This document shows, one piece after another, positions 45,983-53,259 of a stretch of 64,000 bases of DNA (within the stretch, counting starts at the first letter, position 1; each line of letters opens with the position of its first letter). The stretch is from contig NZ_VOOR01000010.1 of NCBI RefSeq assembly GCF_007993045.1, positions 1-64,000 of the forward strand, written 5' to 3'. Made by a program: the position numbers and the translations under genes. The notes below the pieces were generated by a model. It was not told where the DNA came from, ran no database searches, and worked only from the letters and a program-made list of their open reading frames with translations. The stretch is from Phaeodactylibacter luteus. Its GTDB lineage: Bacteria; Bacteroidota; Bacteroidia; Chitinophagales; Saprospiraceae.

Positions 45983-46026
45983 TCTGCCCGTGATCAGCCT
46001 GCGGCCGCAGGCTGATCACGGGCAGA
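45983..46026. repeat. Perfect 44-bp palindrome
   Basis: Bases 45983-46004 are the exact reverse complement of 46005-46026, with no loop; the centre is GCGGCCGC. It lies 75 bases before the SPOR-like gene and 168 bases after the decarboxylase stop. As RNA it would fold into a very stable hairpin, but no T-run follows it. A terminator, protein-binding site or mobile-element remnant are all possible. Confidence 0.9.
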
Positions 46027-46100
46027 CCAGCACTTAGGGCACTGGCATTGTTCTTAGGCCTGGCACTTACAAAGCCAGCTCCGGGAGAAACTAAATTGAC

Positions 46101-46478
46101 ATGAAAAACGCACTACTGCTCATCCTTAGCCTAGCGGCCCTGCCCTGCATTGCCCAACAGCAAGAAGGCCGGCCTGCTTATTGCGACGACATACCCGTCA
46201 TGTATGACAAATCAGCCGCCCGGCCAGCGCTGCCGAAGTTTGCTACGGCCCCGGTGGCCGAATACAAAGTGCAGGTAGCCATCCTCAAGTTCAGCCACCC
46301 CAAAGATTACCCTTTCCACCGCAGCCTTGTCGCCCGCTACCGGCCTTGTGAGCAGGTGTGGGTAGTAGAGTCTCGCGAGAGCTTCCGCAAAAGATCTGAG
46401 GCAGAAAAGCTGCAGCAAGAGCTCATCGAAATGGGCTACTCTGGGGCTTACCTGATCGAGATTTTGGGCTATGAGTAG
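46101..46478 (+). CDS. Small exported SPOR-like protein
   Basis: 125 residues with a signal peptide (MKNALLLILSLAALPCIAQQ). The mature part contains a single SPOR-like repeat (YKVQVAILKFSHP, then VWVVESRESFRKRSEAEKLQQELIEMGYSGAYLIEI). SPOR domains bind denuded septal peptidoglycan glycan strands; here the match is partial and the protein may bind something else in the periplasm. Its stop codon lies inside the left flank duplication of the following repeat element. Confidence 0.75.
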   Translation: MKNALLLILSLAALPCIAQQQEGRPAYCDDIPVMYDKSAARPALPKFATAPVAEYKVQVAILKFSHPKDYPFHRSLVARYRPCEQVWVVESRESFRKRSEAEKLQQELIEMGYSGAYLIEILGYE

Positions 46479-46795
46479 CCTAGGGGGTGAACCAAAGTGC
46501 CGCAGGCGTTGACGCTGCTTTCCGGGCTTTAGCCTGGCACTAGCCTGGCATTGGCCTAGCGCTGCGAAGGGGTTTAAGAGCTGTTCGGATTTTACCCTTC
46601 GGGCTGCGTTCGCTCCAAAAGCAAAATCTGAACAGCTCTAAGCCCGACAGGGCCGAGCGGACAGCGAGCCCCGGAGCATAGCGGCACCTGCCCAATGGCA
46701 GGGGCAGGCCCCTATCCTTGCGGAGGGGGCAGGCCCATCACGCGAAGCAAGCTGGGCAGGAAAAAAACGGCAATCTGGTTTGCGCCCCTAGCCCA
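46475..46795 (+). repeat. Dispersed MITE-like element interrupted by a nested foldback element
   Basis: The element occupies 46483-46787. Its left end (GGGGGTGAACCAAAGTGCCG) and right end (CGGCAATCTGGTTTGCGCCC) are inverted repeats; flanks GTAGCCTA and CTAGCCCA match at 6 of 8 positions. A 67-bp foldback (46575-46641) interrupts the core, and the C-rich hairpin block is present twice. It fills the gap between the convergent SPOR-like and outer membrane protein genes, so insertion here would not disrupt either. Confidence 0.82.
46575..46641. repeat. Nested foldback element, short form
   Basis: The left end TAAGAGCTGTTCGGATTTT and right end AAAATCTGAACAGCTCTAA form 19-bp inverted repeats with two mismatches around a 29-base middle. 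It interrupts the repeat core between GGGGT and GCCCG, exactly where the longer form interrupts the copy at 57480-57780. Other copies read straight through this point. Confidence 0.8.
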
Positions 46796-47560
46796 TTAGG
46801 TACGCTCTTCCACAGGAGGCTTCCTGCCAAAAGGGTTGCCCTTGCTCCGGTTGAGGTTGAAAGATAGCGAGAAGTAGAACAGACGGGTATCTAAGCCTTC
46901 GTAGGGCTTGAAATCGACACCGCTGACTCGTTCTGTATAGGTTTGCTGAAGGAAGTTGTTGAAATAATATTTGAACTGAAGATTGACCCCGGCAGGCAAC
47001 TGCACCCCGCCAAACACTGAGGGGTTAAGCAGGGCCGTGCGGTCGCTAAACCATTCATTGAATTTGTCCTCTTTTTCACCGTTGATGAAGAGCTTCTCCT
47101 TGTAGTTGAAGAAGAGCTCAAGCTCCATCCCCGCATAGACAAAGGCATTGCGGTTGAAGTTTCCGACTTTGAAGCCTGCAGGCACCCCTAGCGCATAGGT
47201 CCGCCGCTTGATCTTCACATCATCTCCTAAGCTAATGAGCCCTTCGTGAGCAGCGATCCGGATGCCGTCGTCTTCTGTGATAAAACCAATATTGCGCAGC
47301 CCGTAGCCGGTCATTAAGCCGAAGTGGTTGCTAAAATCGAAATGCCACTTTTGGCCGGCGTGGAAAAACGCGCTAAAGCGCATGACATTATTGACGCTTT
47401 CCCCGTCAGCATCAATATTGGCAAAGGAGAAAATGAACTCTCCCCCGGAGGTATTGTAAATGTTGGGGTAAGTGATAGAGTCCGATACCTGTGCCCTGAC
47501 CGTGTGTGCAGCAGTAAGGGAAAAGGACAAAAAGAGGATAGCGAGGTAGGTTTTACGCAT
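46796..47560 (-). CDS. Outer membrane beta-barrel protein, unknown function
   Basis: 254 residues. A signal peptide (to about AAHTVRAQ) is followed by alternating amphipathic strands and turns (FIFSFANIDADGES, FDFSNHFGLMTGYGLRNIGF, YALGVPAGFKVGNF, FVYAGMELELFFNYKE, LQFKYYFNNFLQQTY), ending with an aromatic strand FYFSLSFNLNRSKG. The pattern is that of a small OmpW/PorT-like barrel, but I cannot assign a family. It is upstream of and codirectional with no close neighbour. Confidence 0.72.
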   Translation of the reverse strand: MRKTYLAILFLSFSLTAAHTVRAQVSDSITYPNIYNTSGGEFIFSFANIDADGESVNNVMRFSAFFHAGQKWHFDFSNHFGLMTGYGLRNIGFITEDDGIRIAAHEGLISLGDDVKIKRRTYALGVPAGFKVGNFNRNAFVYAGMELELFFNYKEKLFINGEKEDKFNEWFSDRTALLNPSVFGGVQLPAGVNLQFKYYFNNFLQQTYTERVSGVDFKPYEGLDTRLFYFSLSFNLNRSKGNPFGRKPPVEERT

Positions 47561-47731
47561 GGGTTTTATTTTTCCTGGTTTAACAGAAGGGTTGATCTAC
47601 TCCGCCTGCAAGCACAGACAGGTGCAGCAAGGGGTGCCGCTTTGCAGCCCACCTTCAACTTAGCACCCTACAATATTACGGATTTTGACGGCTTCTACAG
47701 CCTCGACCGCTAAAATTCAGCCCTGGACTGA

Positions 47732-49852
47732 TCAGGAGAGCAACTGATATGCCCCGAGGGCGCTCAGGTAAGCCAAGGCTGTCATAAAGGTAAACTGAAT
47801 GAGCGGCCATTTCCAACTTTTCGTCTCCCGCTTTACAACCGCGACGGTGCTCATGCACTGCATAGCAAAAACGTAAAACAGCAGCAGCGCCAATGAAGTG
47901 GGCAAATCATAGACGGGCCTGCCCGTTACCGGGTCGCGTTCCTGTGCCATACGCTCACGTACAGAGAACTCATCATCGGCAGAGCCTATACTGTAGATGG
48001 TAGCCATGGTGCCGACAAAGACTTCGCGGGCTGCGAAAGAAGTAATGATGGCAATGCCCATTTTCCAGTCAAACCCTAAAGGGGCGATCACAGGCTCGAT
48101 AGACTTGCCCAGCTGGCCTGCGAAAGAAGCTTCTATGCGGCGGGCGGCGATCAGATCATTGGCATCTTTTTCGCTCAGCCCTGATGTTTCTGCCTCTACA
48201 ACCGCTGCCACTTCTGCCTGCTGCATCTTCCCGGGCATGCCATAGCTCGCTAATAGCCACAAGACAATAGAAATAGCCAAGATGATCCGGCCGGCTTCCC
48301 AAACAAAAGCCCTCACCTTTTCCCAAACGGTAATGCCTACATTGCGCATGACCGGAGCGCGGTACTCTGGCAGCTCTAGCATAAGAAAGCTGTGCTCCCG
48401 AGTCTGCAGTATCTGCTTAAAAACCCAGGCTGCGCCCAGGGCGGCAATAATGCCCAGCAGATAAAGGCCCATAAAGGCCAGCCCCTGCAGATTGAAAATG
48501 CCCAAAACCTGCTGTGGGGGCACTACAAACCCGATAAGGACCGTGTAGACCGGTATCCGTGCTGAGCAACTGATGAACGGCGTGACCAAAATGGTAATGA
48601 GCCGCTCCTTCCAATTGCCTATCGTGCGGGTGCTCATGACCGCAGGGATTGCACATGCCCCCCCGGAAACGAGCGCAACAATAGACCGCCCGTTCAGCCC
48701 AAAAGACTGCATGAGCTGATCGAACATATAAGCGGCCCTCGCCATATAGCCGACCTCCTCCAACAAAGCAATGAGAAAGAACAGGATGGCGATCTGAGGG
48801 ATAAAAATGAGGATGCCCCCAAGGCCCGCCAACAGCCCGTCGGTAATGAGGTCAGCCACCCAGCCAGAGGGCAGAGTAGCCCTGACCCACTCCCCTGCCA
48901 TGCCAAAGCCGGCATCGATGAGGTCCATAGGGTAGCTAGCCCAGGCAAAAATGGCCTGGAAAACCAAAAGCATGAGGCCAAAGAAAACAACAGGCCCCCA
49001 GAAACGGTGGGTAAGCACTTGGTCTAGCCTTGAAGTCAGCGCACTATCCGCTGCCTTGGGCTCGGAAATATGCTTCTTGACCAGCGGCACGAAACGGTCG
49101 AAGCGCTGCATCGTCTCCTCCACCTGTGCACGGAGCGGCACAAAGCCTGCTTCTTCTGCCAGGCTGCCCAGCAATTGCTGCTGTGCCCCAGACAGGAAAG
49201 GCAGCCATTCGCGGTGGTGGGCAATCAGCAGCCCCTGGTAAGTATTGGCTCCCGGTACGATCTCTGCCGCAGCACGGGCCAGGTTTAGGTGCGGCTCAGG
49301 CATACGGTAAAAAGGTGAGGCGGCAGCCTGCCCTGCTTCCCCATTAGCCATAGCCCTTATGGCCGCTTTGAGGTGCTCAAGCCCAGCCCCGGTGCGGCCG
49401 CTGACCGGGGCAACCGGCACGCCTAGCGCCCCGCTAAGGCCTGCAACATCCACTTGGAGGCCCTGCTCCTCGGCTACGTCCATCATATTGAGGGCCAAAA
49501 CAACGGGGAGCCCCAAATCCCGGATCTGGGTGAGCAGGAGCAAATGCTTATCTATTTTGGTGACGTCCGCTACGTAGATGATCGCGTCCGGGTAGTTATC
49601 ATCCTGCGGGTTGGCCAGGGCCTGTACGACAATGCGCTCATCAATAGAGGTTGGGTAAAAACTGTAGGTGCCTGGAAAATCAATGACCTTTATTGGCGGC
49701 CCCTCTCCTCTTGGCAGGCTGCCCACTTTTTTGTCAACAGTAACGCCGGGGAAATTGCCGACTTTTTGGCGCAAGCCGGTCAACTGATTGAAAAGGGAGG
49801 ATTTGCCACAATTGGGGTTGCCAAGGAGAGCTACAGTATAGGTATGCGCCAT
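47732..49852 (-). CDS. feoB: Ferrous iron transporter FeoB
   Basis: 706 residues, full length. The cytoplasmic GTPase domain has G1 GNPNCGKSSLFNQ, G3 DFPGTYSF and G4 NMMD; it is followed by a helical spacer and about eight to ten membrane helices. The Fe(II)-pathway motif SCSARIPVYTVL and the second Gate motif (IGWEKVRAF-like, here VWEKVRAFVWEAG) are present. It imports Fe2+ across the inner membrane. feoA lies 130 bases upstream on the same strand. Confidence 0.96.
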   Translation of the reverse strand: MAHTYTVALLGNPNCGKSSLFNQLTGLRQKVGNFPGVTVDKKVGSLPRGEGPPIKVIDFPGTYSFYPTSIDERIVVQALANPQDDNYPDAIIYVADVTKIDKHLLLLTQIRDLGLPVVLALNMMDVAEEQGLQVDVAGLSGALGVPVAPVSGRTGAGLEHLKAAIRAMANGEAGQAAASPFYRMPEPHLNLARAAAEIVPGANTYQGLLIAHHREWLPFLSGAQQQLLGSLAEEAGFVPLRAQVEETMQRFDRFVPLVKKHISEPKAADSALTSRLDQVLTHRFWGPVVFFGLMLLVFQAIFAWASYPMDLIDAGFGMAGEWVRATLPSGWVADLITDGLLAGLGGILIFIPQIAILFFLIALLEEVGYMARAAYMFDQLMQSFGLNGRSIVALVSGGACAIPAVMSTRTIGNWKERLITILVTPFISCSARIPVYTVLIGFVVPPQQVLGIFNLQGLAFMGLYLLGIIAALGAAWVFKQILQTREHSFLMLELPEYRAPVMRNVGITVWEKVRAFVWEAGRIILAISIVLWLLASYGMPGKMQQAEVAAVVEAETSGLSEKDANDLIAARRIEASFAGQLGKSIEPVIAPLGFDWKMGIAIITSFAAREVFVGTMATIYSIGSADDEFSVRERMAQERDPVTGRPVYDLPTSLALLLFYVFAMQCMSTVAVVKRETKSWKWPLIQFTFMTALAYLSALGAYQLLS

Positions 49853-49982
49853 CGAAATGATTTCCTGCTGTTTAAGTGTAGAAGAGAGCTGGAGCGAAAG
49901 GCGCTCCCCGCTGCAAAATTAAGCTAATTTGATTGGCCCTAAAGCATAAAAGCCGCGCCTTAAAAAGCGGGGGCGGCTGCCG

Positions 49983-50222
49983 TCAGGAAAGAAGGACTCC
50001 GGCTGCCTCGCTCTTTCTCAGTGCCACACGAAAGTTGCCAGACGCTACGTAATACGCACCACCAAACGGGGCTTTGCGGACCAACCGAAGGCGGGCACCG
50101 GGCAGAATGCCCATAGCAATCAATTTGCTGCCGAGCTGATCGTTCGAAAAACCTGCGATGATGCCCGCCTCTCCTTCCTTAAATGCAGCAAGAGGCTTGG
50201 TTTGATTTGTCGTGGCTACCAC
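49983..50222 (-). CDS. feoA: Ferrous iron transport protein FeoA
   Basis: 79 residues with the SH3-like FeoA fold: AGIIAGFSNDQLGSKLIAMGILPGARLRLVRKAPFGGAYYV. FeoA supports FeoB function in the cytoplasm. The gene is 130 bases upstream of feoB and preceded by an iron-box-like palindrome (50312-50327). Confidence 0.93.
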   Translation of the reverse strand: MVATTNQTKPLAAFKEGEAGIIAGFSNDQLGSKLIAMGILPGARLRLVRKAPFGGAYYVASGNFRVALRKSEAAGVLLS

Positions 50223-50311
50223 TATATCCTGATTTTAACTTCTAATGTTTACCTAAAGTTAACTTGTGCAATGGGCTGATTTTTGTAACCCAACTCACTT
50301 TCCCTACTTTT

Positions 50312-50327
50312 TACCTAATCTTAGGTA
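50312..50327. promoter_or_regulatory. Palindromic metal-regulator box upstream of feoA
   Basis: TACCTAATCTTAGGTA is a 7-2-7 palindrome 90 bases upstream of the feoA start. A second TACCTAAA half-site beside the palindrome AAGTTAACTT occurs at about 50246-50262. TTAGG half-sites are characteristic of DtxR/IdeR-family operators, so iron-dependent repression of feoAB is a reasonable inference. Confidence 0.6.
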
Positions 50328-50336
50328 TTGAGACGC

Positions 50337-50681
50337 TCAGTTGTCCGAAAAATTGAAATCCTCCATTCCTGTTGTCAAGGGGACGCAAAAATCGCAGGCA
50401 CACAGCCTGCACTTGTAGGAGGCAATGATCTCGGCCGTACGCTGATCTTGGCAAACCCGTGCAGGCAGGCGTACAAACTGGGCGGGGTCTTCTACATCAA
50501 TATGCATGAGATATACCACATAGTTGCCGTCTTTTTGCACCACATCTGTCTGTACGATGGTATGCGGAGGCAACAGCCCTTCATCACCTTGAGAGCACAA
50601 AGCCCCGTCCAATCGTTCTTCGTGGTAGTGCCCCTTTAAAAAGGCTTCCAGCAATCGGCTGTAACCTGCCCCTTTCTCCAT
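50337..50681 (-). CDS. Small Cys-rich protein upstream of feoA, unknown function
   Basis: 114 residues. I do not recognise the family. The N-terminal half is a plain alpha/beta sequence (YSRLLEAFLKGHYHEERLDG, VVQKDGNYVVYLMHIDVEDP). Near the C-terminus the segment KCRLCACDFC (about 90-99) gives a CxxCxCxxC pattern suited to binding a metal or Fe-S cluster. It is on the same strand as feoA, 114 bases upstream, with an inverted repeat of iron-box type before it. A role as an iron-uptake accessory protein is a guess from context. An overlapping frame on the other strand is less protein-like. Confidence 0.65.
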   Translation of the reverse strand: MEKGAGYSRLLEAFLKGHYHEERLDGALCSQGDEGLLPPHTIVQTDVVQKDGNYVVYLMHIDVEDPAQFVRLPARVCQDQRTAEIIASYKCRLCACDFCVPLTTGMEDFNFSDN

Positions 50682-51170
50682 AGTTCTTTTCTCCGCTTAG
50701 ATTATGCTGTTGTGCCCGTCTGCTTGGCAGGCAGCGAAAAGGAAGACAAAAGTAAAGTTAAAAAGTTTTATTTAGACTTCGTCCAGATAAAAATCAGAAG
50801 GCTAGCCCGCTAATTTTTACCGGGCCGTGACTTTCGGCAGGCTGTAAATGAAACAGGGGGAGCACAATCGAGCGCCCCCCCTGTTGTTGGGTGGTTTATC
50901 GTTCTCCATGGCGAAATTCATGCATTTTGACTTGCTCTCTTTTCCGCTCGCTGCGCCTGCTTGCGCACTGCAGGCAAGTTGAAAAGCTTAGCCGACTCCA
51001 CCGTGGGGGCTCTTTCCCCCACGCTTTGTGTAGGCTATACTGCGCTTTTTGCCTTGCGAGCGAAAAATCACCTGTGCCAACTTTGCACACCACGTAATAG
51101 ACGAGGAGCAGAATCCTGCCTTGGAAAACTATATGTTGTGCCCCACAGCTAGAGGCAGGGCGGTGCTGGG
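50682..51170. other. Intergenic stretch with operator-like repeat and two hairpins
   Basis: 489 bases without a convincing gene. It holds the inverted repeat at 50767-50791, a 9-bp hairpin AACAGGGGG/CCCCCTGTT (50852-50860 with 50877-50885) and an 8-bp hairpin CGTGGGGG/CCCCCACG (51002-51009 with 51016-51023). Short open frames on both strands are rich in Cys and Arg and look like chance. Neither hairpin has a clear T-run, so they are not obvious terminators for the minus-strand YceI gene. Confidence 0.5.
50767..50791. promoter_or_regulatory. Imperfect inverted repeat upstream of the Cys-rich gene
   Basis: TTTATTTAGAC (50767-50777), a 3-base spacer, and GTCCAGATAAA (50781-50791) pair at 9 of 11 positions. 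It lies 86 bases upstream of the start at 50681. It is a candidate operator, possibly for the same metal-dependent regulator as at 50312-50327, although the half-site differs. Confidence 0.45.
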
Positions 51171-51785
51171 TTACTTCGCTGTCACGAGGGTCACCTGCAG
51201 GTCAAACTCATCGTAGATGGTCTTGTCGCCGAGGTTGTCGAAAAAGCTGCCAGAGCCGTAGCGGACATTGTACTCAGAGCGGTCAACCACAACCTCCGCT
51301 GTCGCTACGTTATTGTTGCCGTCTTCTTTCACGTTGGCCATGAACTTGATCTCTTTCTTGATCCCCTTGATGGTGAGGTCCCCTACGATTTTGTAATCGC
51401 CCGGTGTGCCACGGTGTACTACCTGTGTGATCTCAAAAGTAGCTGTCGGGTGGTTGGCAACGCCGAAGAAATCGTCTGACTTCAGGTGGCCTACCAATTT
51501 TTGGTTGTACTCGCCCTGCAAGTCGTTGCAAGTGATGGTGGTCATGTCGATTTCAAAAGAGCCGCCAGTCAGCATGCCTTTGCCATCGTATTCCAGCTCG
51601 CCTGATTTCAGCTGAATGTTGCCGGTATGAGAGCCAGTCACCTTGTACCCGTTCCACACGATGGTACTTTCCGAAACAGAAACGCTGCGGCGCTCGGGCT
51701 GCCCGTTGTTTGATGGGTTGGTAAAGCTCATGCTCAGCGTGGCCATAGCAGCCAGCATCATGGTGAAGATTGATACCTTTTTCAT
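51171..51785 (-). CDS. YceI-family periplasmic protein
   Basis: 204 residues from MKKVSIFTMM, chosen because it starts a signal peptide; the frame is open upstream but not coding-like. YceI proteins are lipocalin-like barrels that bind isoprenoids: VSESTIVWNGYKVTGSHTG, LTGGSFEIDMTTITC, LVGHLKSDDFFGVANHPTATFEI, GDLTIKGIKKEI, YNVRYGSGSFFDNLGDK. A good Bacteroidota promoter lies 72 bases upstream, so it is a single-gene transcript. The physiological ligand is unknown. Confidence 0.93.
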   Translation of the reverse strand: MKKVSIFTMMLAAMATLSMSFTNPSNNGQPERRSVSVSESTIVWNGYKVTGSHTGNIQLKSGELEYDGKGMLTGGSFEIDMTTITCNDLQGEYNQKLVGHLKSDDFFGVANHPTATFEITQVVHRGTPGDYKIVGDLTIKGIKKEIKFMANVKEDGNNNVATAEVVVDRSEYNVRYGSGSFFDNLGDKTIYDEFDLQVTLVTAK

Positions 51786-51856
51786 AAGTTGAATTTGATT
51801 TTTTGTGAATTCCGGATAATAACGCCAAAAGCGCCAATAATGTTTAAACAACGATG

Positions 51857-51887
51857 CAAAGGTAATGGGCTTAATTCAAAGTTGCAA
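51857..51887 (-). promoter_or_regulatory. Bacteroidota-type promoter for yceI
   Basis: Read on the minus strand, TTG (51885-51887) and TACCTTTG (51857-51864) are 20 bases apart, matching the -33 and -7 elements. The spacing equals that at 30642-30672. A leader of about 70 bases runs to the start at 51785. Confidence 0.65.
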
Positions 51888-52006
51888 CATCGAATTTATT
51901 TTTTTTCTCTCCTCCCTTTCGTAGATTTACCCCCCCTGCCAATAAAACCCTGCGTGCTGCGGGCCCGTTCTGCCCCCTAAGCGCGGTTAACCACTAAACC
52001 GTATCC

Positions 52007-52816
52007 ATGAAAATCCTCATCATCGGCGGCGGCAATATGGGCCTGACCTACGCCCAAAGTTTCCTCCGCTCCCATATCGCCACCAAAGAGGATATGATGA
52101 TCCTCGAAAAATCTCCGGAAAAAGCGGCAGAGCTGGCCAAACGGGATATTGGCACCGTTTATGGCAGAGCAGAAGACTGCATGCTCGACTCAGACTTGGT
52201 CATTTTGGCCGTAAAGCCGCAGGATTGCGGCGCGCTGTTTGCCAGCCTGCAGCCCCTGATCGACCCACAGCAGGTGTTCCTGTCCATAATGGCCGGCGTA
52301 AAAATACAGACCATCCAATCAGCGCTTGGAGCGGGCAAGGTCATTAGGGCTATGCCCAACCTGCCGGCACAAATCGGCATGGGCATGACCGCGTTCACCT
52401 CTTCCGATGCCGTAACCCGTATCGAGCTCGTCATGGTGCAAAACCTGCTGAATACTACAGGAAAGACCGTATACGTGGAGGAAGAATCTGCAATAGACGC
52501 TGCCACGGCCATCAGCGGGAGCGGCCCTGCCTATGTATGGTATTTCATGAAGTCGATGATGGATGCGGCAAGAGGCATGGGCTTCAGCCACTCGGAGGCC
52601 GAGCTGCTCGTCAGTCAGACCTTCAGAGGGGCTATAGAGCTGTTCAACAAAACGGATTTCACCTGCGAGGAGTGGATCGAAAAGGTCTGTTCTAAAGGCG
52701 GGACTACGGAAGCTGCGCTCGCTTCTTACCGCAAAGACAAAGTAGGGGACGATATCGTTTCGGGCGCCCAAGCTGCTTTTGACCGGGCAGTGGAACTCGG
52801 CAAAGGGCAAGGCTGA
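52007..52816 (+). CDS. proC: Pyrroline-5-carboxylate reductase
   Basis: 269 residues. ProC reduces pyrroline-5-carboxylate to proline with NAD(P)H. The Rossmann motif is IIGGGNMGLTYA; other conserved blocks are LVILAVKPQDC, SIMAGVKIQTIQ, VIRAMPNLPAQIG, AISGSGPAYVWYF and SKGGTTEAALAS. Length is typical (E. coli 269). It is divergent from yceI. Its stop codon lies within the 8-bp target duplication of a repeat element, so the last codons and the insertion coincide. Confidence 0.96.
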   Translation: MKILIIGGGNMGLTYAQSFLRSHIATKEDMMILEKSPEKAAELAKRDIGTVYGRAEDCMLDSDLVILAVKPQDCGALFASLQPLIDPQQVFLSIMAGVKIQTIQSALGAGKVIRAMPNLPAQIGMGMTAFTSSDAVTRIELVMVQNLLNTTGKTVYVEEESAIDAATAISGSGPAYVWYFMKSMMDAARGMGFSHSEAELLVSQTFRGAIELFNKTDFTCEEWIEKVCSKGGTTEAALASYRKDKVGDDIVSGAQAAFDRAVELGKGQG

Positions 52817-53195
52817 TAGGCACAAACCCAATTGTCGTTTTTCTGAGGCGCCTGCCCTGCACAATGTGGGGGGCCTGCCCCTGCCATCGGGCAGGTGCCG
52901 CTATGCTACGGGGCTCGCTGTCCGCTCGGCCCTGTCGGGCTTGCCACCCCTTCGCAGCGCTAGGCCAATGCCAGGCTAGTGCCTTAAGCCATAAATCTCT
53001 GATACTTAAGTTGAAGTTATTTGCCGGCTAATCAAGGCGAAGGTTCGCGACTTTAGCCCGAGCTAAAGGAGCGGTTCTTTAACGAAGAGTAGGCGGAAAA
53101 GAACGAAACTTGGGGTGGCAAGGATTTATGGCTTGAGGCACTAGAGCCCGGAAAGCATCAATGCAAGCGACATTTTAGTTTACGCCCAGGCTGAT
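52810..53195 (-). repeat. Dispersed MITE-like element with perfect 8-bp duplication, interrupted by a second foldback
   Basis: The element occupies 52818-53187 in reverse orientation. It is flanked by the identical octamer AGGCTGAT at 52810-52817 and 53188-53195; the first copy includes the proC stop codon. The ends are AGGCACAAACCCAATTGTCG and CGACATTTTAGTTTACGCCC. A 167-bp foldback element (52977-53143) splits the core at GGCTA/AGCCCGG. Without it the element would be about 200 bp, like the other copies. Confidence 0.9.
52977..53143. repeat. Nested 167-bp foldback element
   Basis: The left end TAGTGCCTTAAGCCATAAAT and right end ATTTATGGCTTGAGGCACTA are 20-bp inverted repeats with one mismatch. 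Comparison with uninterrupted copies suggests a 2-3-base (TA or CTA) duplication at the insertion point. The interior (about 127 bases) has no open frame of note. Its ends differ from those of the foldbacks at 46575 and 57511, so it is a separate family. Confidence 0.8.
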
Positions 53196-53259
53196 TTAGC
53201 TTCAAAACATTACCAAAAAAGTGTAACTTTATCAGCTATCCAATAATACGAATGCGTTT

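Noticed and set aside
50328-50639. Plus-strand frame opposite the Cys-rich gene
   Set aside because: The minus-strand frame has a more protein-like pattern and lies in line with feoA; the plus-strand one looks like its shadow.
50896-51152. Short open frames on both strands downstream of yceI
   Set aside because: They overlap each other and a hairpin, are rich in Cys, Arg and Ser, and have no recognisable start context or family.
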